Of a stretch of DNA of 8,537 nt, positions 1 through 8,498 are shown in pieces. This stretch comes from JACQAI01 sp035507915 (GTDB taxonomy: Bacteria > Pseudomonadota > Alphaproteobacteria > Elsterales > Elsteraceae): the NCBI GenBank assembly GCA_035507915.1, contig DATJNS010000093.1, positions 1 through 8,537 of the forward strand, given 5' to 3'. The first letter of the stretch is position 1. The number at the start of each line of letters is the position of its first letter. The notes under the pieces were generated by a model. The model saw nothing but the letters and a program-made list of their open reading frames with translations. It ran no database searches and had not been told where the DNA came from. Position numbers and translations under genes: made by a program.

Positions 1-2
1 CT

Positions 3-863
3 CTTGATCTGCGACCCAGCGGCAACGAGGTCGGCGCGGAGATCTACGGCCTCGATCTCGGGCAGCCGCTCGCCGACATGCAGTTCGCCGCGATCATGGC
101 CGCATTCGATCGTCACGCCGTGCTGGCGTTTCGCGATCAGGACCTGACGCCGGCGCAGCGTGTTGCGTTCTCGCGGCGCTTCGGCGCGCTGCAGATCAAT
201 CCGCGCAGCGAGTTCAACAATCCCGACCATCCGGAGATCTACACCGTCTCCAACATCCAGAAGGACGGCAAGCCGATCGGCTCGGCGGACGCCGGACGCT
301 ACTGGCATTCCGACATGTGCTACGTGGCGGTCCCGACCCGCGCGTCGCTGCTCTACGCCATCGAGGTGCCCGAGCGCGGCGGCGTCACGCTCGGCAACAC
401 GCTGTTCGCCAGCACCTGTGCGAGCTACGACGATCTGCCCGAGGCCGTCAAGCGGCGCTGCGCCGGGCTGCGCGCGGTCAACAGCTACAACGCCATGTTC
501 GACCGCAAGGCCGTCGAGTTCGGCGTTCGACCGCGGCTCACCGAAGCCGACAAGGCGAAATACCCGAAGGACGCCGTCCATCCCGTCATCCGCACGCATC
601 CGACGACCGGACGGAAGTGCATCTATGTGTGCGAAGGCTACACGACACGCATCCTCGATATTCCCGAGTCGGAGAGCCGCGAGCTGCTCGATCTCCTGTT
701 CGCCCAGGTCATCAAACCGCAGTACATCTATCGCCATAGCTGGCGCGTCGGCGACTTGGTGATGTGGGACAACTGTGCGGTCCAGCACCTGGCGTCGTTC
801 GACTACGCGCCGCTGCACCGGCACATGGAGCGCACGACCGTCGAAGGCACCGTTCCGTATTGA
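3..863 (+). CDS. TauD/TfdA-family Fe(II)/2-oxoglutarate-dependent dioxygenase, 5'-partial
   Basis: Probable cytoplasmic non-haem iron dioxygenase, a family that couples 2-oxoglutarate decarboxylation to hydroxylation or oxidative cleavage of substrates such as taurine or phenoxyacetates. The frame is open from the left edge (first full codon at 3) to TGA at 861-863, giving 286 visible residues. The codons before the first internal ATG at 78 encode a typical TauD N-terminus (GNEVGAEIYGLDLGQPL), so that ATG is not the true start and the gene begins just outside the window. The facial triad is visible: WHSD with His at 306-308 and Asp at 312-314, and a distal His at 786-788 after GDLVMWDN. The 2-oxoglutarate-binding Arg is at 831-833 in ERTTVEG. 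Full TauD proteins are about 280-300 residues, so little is missing. It lies upstream of, and in the same direction as, the ThDP enzyme gene. Family is clear; substrate is unknown. Confidence 0.93.
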   Translation, partial: LDLRPSGNEVGAEIYGLDLGQPLADMQFAAIMAAFDRHAVLAFRDQDLTPAQRVAFSRRFGALQINPRSEFNNPDHPEIYTVSNIQKDGKPIGSADAGRYWHSDMCYVAVPTRASLLYAIEVPERGGVTLGNTLFASTCASYDDLPEAVKRRCAGLRAVNSYNAMFDRKAVEFGVRPRLTEADKAKYPKDAVHPVIRTHPTTGRKCIYVCEGYTTRILDIPESESRELLDLLFAQVIKPQYIYRHSWRVGDLVMWDNCAVQHLASFDYAPLHRHMERTTVEGTVPY

Positions 864-931
864 TGGCGCGCAGCATCGTCATGGCCGGATACGACAATCC
901 CGCGCTGCCGTACGGATTCCCGGTAAGCTAG
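863..931 (+). CDS. Possible 22-residue ORF overlapping the dioxygenase stop (ATGA)
   Basis: An ATG at 863-865 shares its A with the dioxygenase stop codon and opens a 22-codon frame ending at TAG 929-931. The peptide begins MARSIVMAGYDNPALPYG and has no recognisable domain. ATGA overlaps are a common translational-coupling arrangement, which is the only support. It has no strong Shine-Dalgarno of its own and is short enough to arise by chance. It may equally be a decayed tail left by a shift in the dioxygenase stop. Probably not a functional gene. Confidence 0.15.
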   Translation: MARSIVMAGYDNPALPYGFPVS

Positions 932-952
932 GCGCCGCCGGCGCTGCGGCGC
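932..952 (+). terminator. GC-rich hairpin between the dioxygenase and the ThDP gene
   Basis: GCGCCGC (932-938) is a perfect inverted match to GCGGCGC (946-952) with a 7-nt loop. No T-run follows, so it is not a classical intrinsic terminator. It could pause transcription, stabilise the upstream transcript end, or be a by-product of high GC. Confidence 0.2.
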
Positions 953-975
953 GCCGGTCCCCGGTCTCGGATGAT

Positions 976-980
976 GAGGG
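976..980 (+). promoter_or_regulatory. Ribosome binding site of the ThDP enzyme gene
   Basis: GAGGG at 976-980 lies 7 nt before the ATG at 988. It fixes the start there, although the frame is open upstream to 775 inside the dioxygenase gene. Two nearby ATGs at 971 and 974 are in another frame. Confidence 0.7.
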
Positions 981-987
981 CCCGACG

Positions 988-2664
988 ATGACGCATACCC
1001 CCACGCCCAACACGATCAGCGGGCGTAGCGCCTTCATCGAGCTGCTGAAGTCCGAGGGCATCGACCACATCTTCGGCAACCCGGGCACCACCGAGCTGCC
1101 GATCATGCACGCGCTCACCGACCACCCGGACATGCGCTACGTGCTGGGCCTGCAGGAGGCGATCGTCGTGGCGATGGCCGACGGCTTCGCGCGCGCCTCG
1201 GGCAAGCTGGTCGCCTGCAACGTGCACGTCGCCCCGGGGCTCGGCAATGCGATGGGCTCGCTGTTCACCGCGTTCAACTCCGGAACCCCGCTGATCCTGA
1301 CCGCCGGCCAGCAGGAGCAGGGGCACGGCCTCACCGAGCCGCTGCTCTACGCCCCCTTGGTGCCGATCGCGACGCCGGTGGTGAAATGGGCGACCGAGGT
1401 GACGCGCATCGAGGACCTGCCGCGGATCGTGCATCGCGCCGCCAAGGTCGCGACCACGCCGCCGACCGGGCCGGTCTTCATCTCGCTGCCGGGCGACATC
1501 CTGAACGCCTTCGCGGCGATCGACCTCGGCGAGGCGACGCGGGTCGACACCCGCACACGGCCTTCCGACGAGAGCCTGCGTGCGCTCGCCGAGCGCCTGC
1601 TAGCGGCAAAGCGGCCGGTCATCATCGCGGGTCACGAGGTGGTGACGAGCGACGCCTTCGCGGAAGCGGCGCGCTTCGCCGAGGTGATGGGCTGTCCGGT
1701 CTACGACCAGACCGTTTTGCAGGGCGCGCACTTTCCGAGCGAGCACCCGGCTTTCGTCGGCGTGCTGACGCGCGACCAGAAGCGCGTGCGCGAGCGGCTG
1801 GAGCCGTACGACACGTTGATCAGCCTCGGCTCGGATCTGCTGCGCATGTCGGTCTACAGCGAGGTCGAGCCGCTGCCGCCGCATGTCGCGGTGGTGCAGA
1901 TCGGGCTGCGCGACTGGGAGATGGGCAAGACCTATCCGGCGGAGCTCGCGGTGCGGGCCGACCTGAAGGAGACGCTGCGCGTGCTCACGCCGCTCGTCGC
2001 CGAGCTGGGCGGCGCGGCGCAACGCCGGCGCGCCGCCGACGGCCTCGCCGCGCTCGCGGGGCGCAACTGGACGGCGGTGCGCAAGGCGCGCGCCGAGGCG
2101 GCGCTCGCCAAGGCGACCGCGCATCCGATCGATCCGTCGTGGCTGATGATGACGATCGCCGACCTGCTGCCGCGCGACGCCATCGTCGTCGACGAGGGCC
2201 TGACGACCGCGGCGAGCCTGTCGACCTTCCTGCCCGTGCGCGACCGTCACGCCTATTTCGGCAACGTCAGCGGCGGCATCGGCTGGGGGATCGCCGCCGC
2301 CGTCGGCGTCCAGCTCGCCCAGCCGGCGCGCAAGGTGGTCGCCCTGATCGGCGACGGCAGCGCGATGTATTCGATCCAGGCGCTGTGGACGGCGGCGAAC
2401 CAGAAGCTCCCGATGGTGTTCGTCATCTTCAACAACGGCGGCTACCGGATCATCAAGCAGCGCCTGAAGCTGTTCCACGGCAACGACAAGTTCATCGGCA
2501 TGGATTTCGTCGACCCGACGATCGACATCAGCGGTCTCGCCCGGTCCTTCGGCATGCAGAGCCACCGCGTCGATACGGCGGCCGACTTCAAGGCCGCCTA
2601 CGCCGATGCCGTGAAGGCGGCCGAACCGGTGCTCCTGGAGGTCGTCGTCGACGGCAGCGTTTGA
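988..2664 (+). CDS. ThDP-dependent 2-oxo-acid decarboxylase-like enzyme (benzoylformate decarboxylase / acetolactate synthase superfamily)
   Basis: A 558-residue thiamine-diphosphate enzyme, probably a cytoplasmic decarboxylase of an aromatic or branched 2-oxo acid giving an aldehyde. N-terminal PYR domain about 10-175, central domain about 190-345, C-terminal PP domain about 375-555. The ThDP/Mg motif runs from GDGS (455-458) to NN (482-483). Compared from memory with Pseudomonas putida benzoylformate decarboxylase (about 528 residues), it keeps the cofactor Glu (E57 in LQEA), the His equivalent to H70 (H80 in NVHVAPG) and the His equivalent to H281 (H253 in SEHPAFVG). The equivalent of Ser26 is Thr34 (GNPGTTELP). 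No regulatory-subunit gene is adjacent, which argues against a biosynthetic acetolactate synthase. The start at 988 is supported by GAGGG 7 nt upstream. It lies 124 nt after the dioxygenase in the same direction and may be cotranscribed. The mdlC-like assignment is plausible; the substrate is inferred. Other possibilities are phenylpyruvate-type decarboxylases or other lyases of the family. Confidence 0.88.
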   Translation: MTHTPTPNTISGRSAFIELLKSEGIDHIFGNPGTTELPIMHALTDHPDMRYVLGLQEAIVVAMADGFARASGKLVACNVHVAPGLGNAMGSLFTAFNSGTPLILTAGQQEQGHGLTEPLLYAPLVPIATPVVKWATEVTRIEDLPRIVHRAAKVATTPPTGPVFISLPGDILNAFAAIDLGEATRVDTRTRPSDESLRALAERLLAAKRPVIIAGHEVVTSDAFAEAARFAEVMGCPVYDQTVLQGAHFPSEHPAFVGVLTRDQKRVRERLEPYDTLISLGSDLLRMSVYSEVEPLPPHVAVVQIGLRDWEMGKTYPAELAVRADLKETLRVLTPLVAELGGAAQRRRAADGLAALAGRNWTAVRKARAEAALAKATAHPIDPSWLMMTIADLLPRDAIVVDEGLTTAASLSTFLPVRDRHAYFGNVSGGIGWGIAAAVGVQLAQPARKVVALIGDGSAMYSIQALWTAANQKLPMVFVIFNNGGYRIIKQRLKLFHGNDKFIGMDFVDPTIDISGLARSFGMQSHRVDTAADFKAAYADAVKAAEPVLLEVVVDGSV

Positions 2665-2694
2665 CGGTCGGGCGCCCGGGCCGCTCGCGCCGTC
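2663..2694. other. Weak inverted repeat between convergent genes
   Basis: GACGG (2663-2667) and CCGTC (2690-2694) are complementary and enclose a GC-rich core that contains the self-complementary CGGGCGCCCG (2669-2678). It occupies most of the 47-nt gap between the ThDP and SMP-30 stop codons, where a bidirectional terminator could sit. There is no T-tract on either side, so the support is weak. Confidence 0.15.
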
Positions 2695-2711
2695 ACCTGG
2701 CCGATGGCGCG

Positions 2712-3578
2712 CTAACCGGCGAACAGCGCCTCGGGCAGGCCCCGCACGCCGACGTCGAGCGCGAGCAGGCCGCCCGCCAGCGGCTGCGCGGCGCGCTCGG
2801 CGTCGCTCAGGCGGAAGCGCGCGGTGGTGACGTACAGCGTGCCGAGATCCTCGCCGCCGAAGGTGCACGACGTCGGGCGCGTGACCGGCAGGGCGATCGT
2901 GCGGTCGATCCGGCCGTCGGGCGTGTAGCGCACGATCTGGCCGGCGTCGAACTGGGCGTTCCACAGGCAGCCGTCGGCGTCGACGCAGCTGCCGTCGGGA
3001 ATGCCGCGGTCGACGGTCACGAACGGCCGGCGGTTCGCGATCGTCCCGGCGGCGAGATCGAAGTCGTAGCGGAAGATCGTCTTCACGTGGCTGTCGCCGA
3101 CATACAGCGTGCGGTCGTCGGGGCTGAAGGCGACCGTGTTGGTGAGCCAGATGCCGTCGGCCATGAGGTGGCACGAGCGGTCGGGATCGAAGCGATGCAG
3201 CCGCGCACGCGGCGCTTCGATCATCTTGTCCATGCTGCCCACCCAGAACCGCCCACGGCGGTCGCAGCTTCCGTCATTGAGCCAGTTGGTGGGCCGGTCG
3301 GCTTCGGGGTTGTGCACGAGCTCGAAGCTGCCCGTGGCCGGATCGTAGAGGCCGAGCCCGCTGCGCGTCGCCAGGAGCACGCCCCCTGCGGCGCGCAGCG
3401 CGAACGAGCCCAGCTTGAGGGGCGGGGTCCAGCTCGTGACCGCGCCGGTCGCCGGCACGAGGCGGCGCAGCGCCGGACGGAAGGCGTCGATCCAGTAGAG
3501 CGCGCGCTCCTGGACGCTCCAGATCGGAACTTCGCCGAGCACGTCCTCGGTCTGGGCGGCGCAGACGATGTCAGCCAT
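2712..3578 (-). CDS. SMP-30/gluconolactonase/LRE-family metal-dependent lactonase
   Basis: A 288-residue six-bladed beta-propeller hydrolase of the SMP-30/regucalcin family, whose members open sugar or aliphatic lactones with a divalent metal. The expected metal ligands are visible: E16 (LGEVPIW), N147 (LTNTVAFSPD) and D195 (IPDGSCVD). N101 (NDGSCDRRGRFWVG) is the conserved substrate-side Asn. Spacing resembles that of human SMP30 (E18, N103, N154, D204), and the length is typical. No signal peptide is seen, so it is probably cytoplasmic. I chose the ATG at 3578 because AGGA (TCCT at 3588-3591 on the + strand) sits 9 nt upstream. A GTG at 3596 would add six residues without a good binding site. 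The gene is convergent with the ThDP gene (47-nt gap) and divergent from the transporter operon, with which it shares the 3579-3706 region. Family is certain; the lactone is unknown. Confidence 0.93.
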   Translation of the reverse strand: MADIVCAAQTEDVLGEVPIWSVQERALYWIDAFRPALRRLVPATGAVTSWTPPLKLGSFALRAAGGVLLATRSGLGLYDPATGSFELVHNPEADRPTNWLNDGSCDRRGRFWVGSMDKMIEAPRARLHRFDPDRSCHLMADGIWLTNTVAFSPDDRTLYVGDSHVKTIFRYDFDLAAGTIANRRPFVTVDRGIPDGSCVDADGCLWNAQFDAGQIVRYTPDGRIDRTIALPVTRPTSCTFGGEDLGTLYVTTARFRLSDAERAAQPLAGGLLALDVGVRGLPEALFAG

Positions 3579-3618
3579 GCGCACCGATCCTAGCACCCCC
3601 GTCGCGACGACCGCAGCG

Positions 3619-3649
3619 TTGACAGGATACCGTCCCGGCTCCTTAAGGT
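3619..3649 (+). promoter_or_regulatory. Putative sigma70-type promoter of the transporter operon
   Basis: A perfect -35 hexamer TTGACA lies at 3619-3624. Downstream is an AT-rich patch within the 8-bp palindrome CCTTAAGG (3641-3648). A -10 could be CTTAAG (3642-3647, 17-nt spacer) or TAAGGT (3644-3649, 19-nt spacer); both match the consensus poorly. Either predicts a leader of roughly 50 nt before the GTG at 3707. The palindrome overlapping the -10 could be an operator, which is inference only. Confidence 0.4.
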
Positions 3650-3652
3650 AGG
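3624..3652 (-). promoter_or_regulatory. Weak candidate promoter for the SMP-30 gene
   Basis: On the minus strand TATCCT (complement of 3624-3629) has the TAnnnT pattern of a -10 element and points toward the SMP-30 gene. It abuts the TTGACA of the opposite promoter. The -35 position (CCTACC, complement of 3647-3652) is a poor match, so this is only a candidate for overlapping divergent control. Confidence 0.2.
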
Positions 3653-3690
3653 CGCCCGGCGGTAGCCCGATAAAAAAGTCTCGTCCGGGG

Positions 3691-3701
3691 AGGAGATGAG
3701 G
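3691..3701 (+). promoter_or_regulatory. Ribosome binding site of the LivH-like gene
   Basis: AGGAG (3691-3695) lies 11 nt before, and GAGG (3698-3701) 5 nt before, the GTG at 3707. This supports GTG as the start. The intervening ATG at 3696 opens only a four-codon frame whose stop overlaps the GTG. Confidence 0.65.
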
Positions 3702-3706
3702 CGCGC

Positions 3707-4663
3707 GTGAGCCCCGGCGAGATCCTGCTCGAGAATTTTCTTCAGGCGCTGACCGCGGGGCTGCTGGTCGGCACGATCTACGGCGTCATGTGCGTCGGGC
3801 TTGGCCTGATCTTCGGCGTCATGCGCGTGATCAACTTCGCCCAGGGCGACTTCCTGATGCTGGGCATGTACTGCTCGCTCTACCTGATCGGCGGGCTCGG
3901 ATTGACGGCTCTGTTCGGGCCCTACGTCGCGCCGTATGTCGGCGCGCTGCTCGCCGGACCGGTGCTGTTCGTCGGCGGTTATCTGCTGCACCGCCATCTG
4001 ATCTCGCGGGTCACCGGCATCCGCGCGCTGGGTGCCGAGAACGAAGGCCACTACACCCAGCTGATCCTGACCCTCGGCGTCGCGCTGGTGCTCGAGAACG
4101 GCGGCCTGATCCTGTTCGGCTCGGAGCCGCAGTCGGTCCGCACGCCCCTGTCCTCGCGCGCCTGGGAGCTCGGGATCGGCGACGACGTCTCGGTGTTCCT
4201 CAACCAGGCACGCGGCTACGCCAGCCTGCTCGCGATCGTGATCGGCGCGGCGCTCTATCTGTTCATCCAGCGTACCCGGCTGGGCAAGTCGCTGCGCGCG
4301 GCGGCCGACAACCCGACCGCCGCGATCTACATGGGCATCGACGTCGACCGCGCGCACCGCGTCGCGTTCGCGCTCGGCACCGCGATCACGGCGGTCGCCG
4401 GCGGGCTGGTCGCGACGTCCTACTCGTTCCAGCCCTATGTCGGCTTCGATTTCGTGATCATCATGTACGCCGGCGTGGTGCTCGGCGGCATGGGCAGCAT
4501 CCTGGGCGCGTTCTGGGGCGGCCTGACGATCGGCATGGTGCAACAGATGTCGACGCTCGTGCTGTCGCCGCAGCTGCAGAATGCCGCGATCTTCGTCATC
4601 TTCCTCCTGGTCGTGCTGGTGCGACCGCAGGGCCTGTTCGGCCGCAGCGTGGAGCGCACCTGA
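3707..4663 (+). CDS. livH: Branched-chain/hydrophobic amino-acid-type ABC transporter permease (LivH-like)
   Basis: A 318-residue inner-membrane permease, one of the two membrane subunits of a HAAT-family importer. Several hydrophobic segments are evident, at about 11-37, 48-66, 72-94, 116-137, 170-187, 218-238, 248-280 and 292-306. LivH hallmarks are GLIFGVMRVINFAQGDFLM (32-51), the cytoplasmic coupling-loop region RLGKSLRAAADNPTAA (191-206, continuing through MGIDVDR) and VLGGMGSILGAFWGG (258-272). The C-terminus RPQGLFG is also typical. It begins with GTG supported by AGGAG/GAGG. It is the first gene of the transporter operon and is followed 1 nt later by the permease-ATPase fusion, so coexpression is nearly certain. 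The symbol denotes family position; the transported compound may not be an amino acid, since HAAT systems also carry urea, aromatic acids and other carboxylates. Confidence 0.93.
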   Translation: MSPGEILLENFLQALTAGLLVGTIYGVMCVGLGLIFGVMRVINFAQGDFLMLGMYCSLYLIGGLGLTALFGPYVAPYVGALLAGPVLFVGGYLLHRHLISRVTGIRALGAENEGHYTQLILTLGVALVLENGGLILFGSEPQSVRTPLSSRAWELGIGDDVSVFLNQARGYASLLAIVIGAALYLFIQRTRLGKSLRAAADNPTAAIYMGIDVDRAHRVAFALGTAITAVAGGLVATSYSFQPYVGFDFVIIMYAGVVLGGMGSILGAFWGGLTIGMVQQMSTLVLSPQLQNAAIFVIFLLVVLVRPQGLFGRSVERT

Positions 4664-4664
4664 G

Positions 4665-6438
<1,774 letters not shown>

Positions 6439-6452
<14 letters not shown>

Positions 6453-7146
6453 CGCACTCACCGTCGCCTATGGCGGCTTGGTCGCGCTGAGCGAGGTGTC
6501 GCTCACGGTCGAGGCCGGGCAGTTCGTCGCCATCGTCGGCCCCAACGGCGCCGGCAAGACGACCTTGTTCAAGACGATCTCCGGCACGGTCCCGCCGGTG
6601 TCCGGGCGCATCACTTACGAGGGTCACGACCTGCTCGCGGTGCCGCCGGCGCGCCGCGCCCATCTCGGCATCGCCCACGTGCCCGAGGGCCGCCAGGTGT
6701 TCGCCTCGCTGACCGTGCTCGAGAATCTCGAGATGGGCGCCCAGCCGCGGGCCGGCCGCGCCAACTGGGCGCGCAACATCGAGCGCATCTTCGCGCTGTT
6801 CCCGGTGCTCGCCGAGCGCCGCGCACAGCTCGCCGGGACATTGTCGGGCGGCGAGCAGCAGATGCTCGCGATCGGCCGCGGCCTCGCCTCGTCGCCACGT
6901 CTTTTGCTCCTGGACGAACCGTCGATGGGCCTGGCGCCGGCGGTCGCCGATACGATCTTCGAGCGCATCGAGGAGATCCATCGCGACGACGGCGTCACGA
7001 TCCTGCTGGTCGAGCAGCGCGTCGCCGAGGCTCTCGAGTCGTGCGATCATGGCTACGTGCTGGAGACCGGCCGCGTCGTGCTCGAAGGACCGCACGCCAG
7101 CCTGGTCGCCGACGAGCGCGTCAAGCGCGCCTATCTTGGAATTTGA
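6439..7146 (+). CDS. livF: HAAT ABC transporter ATP-binding protein (LivF-like)
   Basis: A 235-residue ATPase of the usual LivF length; it would pair with the ATPase half of the fusion at the membrane and power import. Walker A GPNGAGKTT is at 34-42 and the LivF-specific VPEGR at 81-85. A canonical signature LSGGEQQ is at 135-141, and Walker B LLLLDE at 155-160 is followed by PSMGLAP. LLVEQ places Gln193 at the H-loop position, which is normal for LivF proteins. The start is a GTG inside the end of the fusion gene (14-nt overlap), the only sensible start giving the family N-terminus (LVIDALTVAYGG). No strong Shine-Dalgarno is seen, so translation is probably coupled to the upstream gene. Substrate is not encoded in this subunit. 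Confidence 0.94.
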
Positions 7147-7161
7147 CATCATCGTGAGCGA

Positions 7162-7170
7162 GGGAGGGAG
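7162..7170 (+). promoter_or_regulatory. Strong ribosome binding site of the substrate-binding protein gene
   Basis: A purine run (GGGAGGGAG) at 7162-7170 places GGAGG (7163-7167) 6 nt before the ATG at 7174. It is the strongest Shine-Dalgarno in the window. That fits the need to make a binding protein in excess over the membrane subunits encoded just upstream. Confidence 0.75.
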
Positions 7171-7173
7171 ATC

Positions 7174-8418
7174 ATGACGTACGGACGCAGGCTGACGCGG
7201 CGCGCGACGATTGCCACGGGCTTGACCGCGGCGGCGGGAACCCTGATCGGCGGCCGCGCGCGCGCGCAGGCCAAGGACGTCAAGGTGGCGCTGATCGTGC
7301 CGCTGTCGGGCCCGTGGGCGCGCCAGGGCGAGCTCGAACAGAAGGGCGCCCAGATGGCGATCGACGAGATCAACGGGTCGGGCGGCATCAAGGCGCTCGG
7401 CGGCGCCAAGATGCAGCTCATCGTGGCGGACGCCGGCGACACGCCGGAGAAGGCCAAGAACGCCGCCCAGCGCCTGGTCGCCGAGCATAGCGATCTGGTG
7501 GGCGGCGTCGGCTCGTGGTTGAGCTCGTTCACGCTCGCGGTCACCGAAGTCACCGAGCGCGCCGAGATCCCGTGGTTCACGCTGTCCTACGCGGATTCGA
7601 TCACCACCCGCGGCTTCAAGTACGTGTTCCAGACCTCGATGACCGGCGAGACGCAGGCGCGGGAGGCGCTGCCGACCGTGCTCGAGCTCGCCAAGGCGGC
7701 GACCGGCAAGGCGCCGCAGACCGCCGGCATCATCTGCGACAACACCGCGGCGCCCATGAGCTTCGCCAAGCCGATGCGCGAAGGCGGGCTCGAGAAGGCC
7801 GGCGTCAAGCTGGTGATGGACGAGACCTATACGCCGCCGCTGTCGGACGCCACGCCGCTGATCCAGAAGGTGCGCGCGACGCGTCCGGGCGTGCTCTTCA
7901 TGCTGTCGACCAACGTGCCCGACGACAAGCTGCTGGTCGAGAAGCTGAACGAGTTCGGCTTGGGCAAGGGCAAGATCCCCGTGATCGCCAACGGCGCGCA
8001 TTTCGGCGCGCCGGAGCTCCTCAAGCTCGCCGGCAAGGACATTCTCGAAGGCGTCATGGTCACGCTCGCCAACTGGAGCGGCAAGGACCAGGCCGATCTG
8101 GTGAAGCGCTTCAAGACCAGGACGGGCGAGCCGTGGATGGGCCAGGATTCGATCTGTCCCTACGGCGAGTATCGGATCCTCAAGGAGGCGCTCGAGAAAG
8201 TCGGGGCCGCCGACAAGCGCAAGGTCGCGGAGTACGTGCACGCGATGAGCCTCGACTCCGGTCCGGCCAACGACTTTCCGGGCAAGCCGCTGAAGTTCGA
8301 CGCGGCCGGCCGCCGGGTCGGGGCCAAGCTCGTGATCGTGCAGTGGCAGAACGGCGAGCCGGTCTGGGTGTATCCGAAGGAGAACGCGGTCGCCGAACCG
8401 ATCTGGCCGAAGGCGTAG
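7174..8418 (+). CDS. HAAT ABC transporter substrate-binding protein (Peripla_BP_6 / LivK-like), exported
   Basis: A 414-residue periplasmic binding protein that would capture the solute and deliver it to the LivH/LivM-type permeases. The N-terminus has basic residues with paired Arg (RRLTRR, 5-10), a hydrophobic stretch (about 11-25) and an ARA-Q site predicting cleavage after Ala31. TRRAT resembles but does not fully match the twin-arginine consensus, so either Tat or Sec export is possible. The mature part starts KDVKVALIVPLSGPWARQG, typical of type-I HAAT receptors, followed by GAQMAIDEING and the DAGDTPEKAKNAAQRLV region. Length is normal. It is the last gene of the cluster, 27 nt after livF, with a very strong binding site. 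The family is secure; ligand specificity cannot be assigned, and an amino acid, aromatic acid or other carboxylate are all possible. Confidence 0.93.
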   Translation: MTYGRRLTRRATIATGLTAAAGTLIGGRARAQAKDVKVALIVPLSGPWARQGELEQKGAQMAIDEINGSGGIKALGGAKMQLIVADAGDTPEKAKNAAQRLVAEHSDLVGGVGSWLSSFTLAVTEVTERAEIPWFTLSYADSITTRGFKYVFQTSMTGETQAREALPTVLELAKAATGKAPQTAGIICDNTAAPMSFAKPMREGGLEKAGVKLVMDETYTPPLSDATPLIQKVRATRPGVLFMLSTNVPDDKLLVEKLNEFGLGKGKIPVIANGAHFGAPELLKLAGKDILEGVMVTLANWSGKDQADLVKRFKTRTGEPWMGQDSICPYGEYRILKEALEKVGAADKRKVAEYVHAMSLDSGPANDFPGKPLKFDAAGRRVGAKLVIVQWQNGEPVWVYPKENAVAEPIWPKA

Positions 8419-8421
8419 GTT

Positions 8422-8434
8422 TCTCCGCGGGAGA
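8422..8434 (+). terminator. Short hairpin just after the binding-protein stop codon
   Basis: TCTCC (8422-8426) and GGAGA (8430-8434) form a 5-bp stem with a GCG loop, starting 4 nt after the TAG at 8416-8418. No T-run follows. It may help end or protect the operon transcript, but it does not meet the intrinsic-terminator pattern. Confidence 0.25.
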
Positions 8435-8466
8435 TGCGCTCCGAGACGTCATTGCGAGGGCGATTG

Positions 8467-8498
8467 TGCACGAGTTGACGGATTGTCCGTCCCGTGCA
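8467..8498 (+). repeat. Interrupted stem-loop in the downstream non-coding tail
   Basis: TGCACG (8467-8472) pairs with CGTGCA (8493-8498). Inside it GACGGA (8477-8482) pairs with TCCGTC (8486-8491) around a TTG loop. The result is a 12-bp stem with a small asymmetric internal bulge. A smaller inverted repeat AGGG-TAA-CCCT (8499-8509) and TTCTG/CAGAA (8520-8524/8530-8534) follow. There is no T-tract. Such clusters are typical of REP-like elements, transcript-end stabilisers or the start of a structured RNA. Confidence 0.45.

Noticed and set aside
78..863. ATG at 78 as the true start of the dioxygenase
   Set aside because: The in-frame codons 3-77 encode the conserved TauD N-terminal segment (EIYGLDLGQPL), so the gene starts upstream of the window.
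775..987. 71-codon N-terminal extension of the ThDP enzyme
   Set aside because: It overlaps the dioxygenase coding end, has shadow-like composition, and the ATG at 988 has a good ribosome binding site and gives the normal family N-terminus.
1600..3174. 524-codon minus-strand frame across the ThDP gene and SMP-30 gene
   Set aside because: It is off-frame to the SMP-30 protein and antisense to the ThDP gene, with no family signature; a GC-driven artefact.
1386..3593. 735-codon plus-strand frame running through the end of the ThDP gene and opposite the SMP-30 gene
   Set aside because: Arg/Ala/Gly-rich shadow translation. It spans a convergent gene junction and lacks any recognisable domain; both overlapped genes have intact catalytic residues.
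3669..3678. A-run near 3670 as part of an intrinsic terminator for a minus-strand transcript
   Set aside because: On the minus strand the T-run precedes the GC-rich segment instead of following a stem, and no gene to terminate lies on that side.
3696..3710. Four-codon leader ORF whose TGA overlaps the livH GTG start
   Set aside because: The purine-rich AGGAG directly abuts its ATG with no spacer, so initiation there is unlikely. The same purines serve the GTG at 3707.
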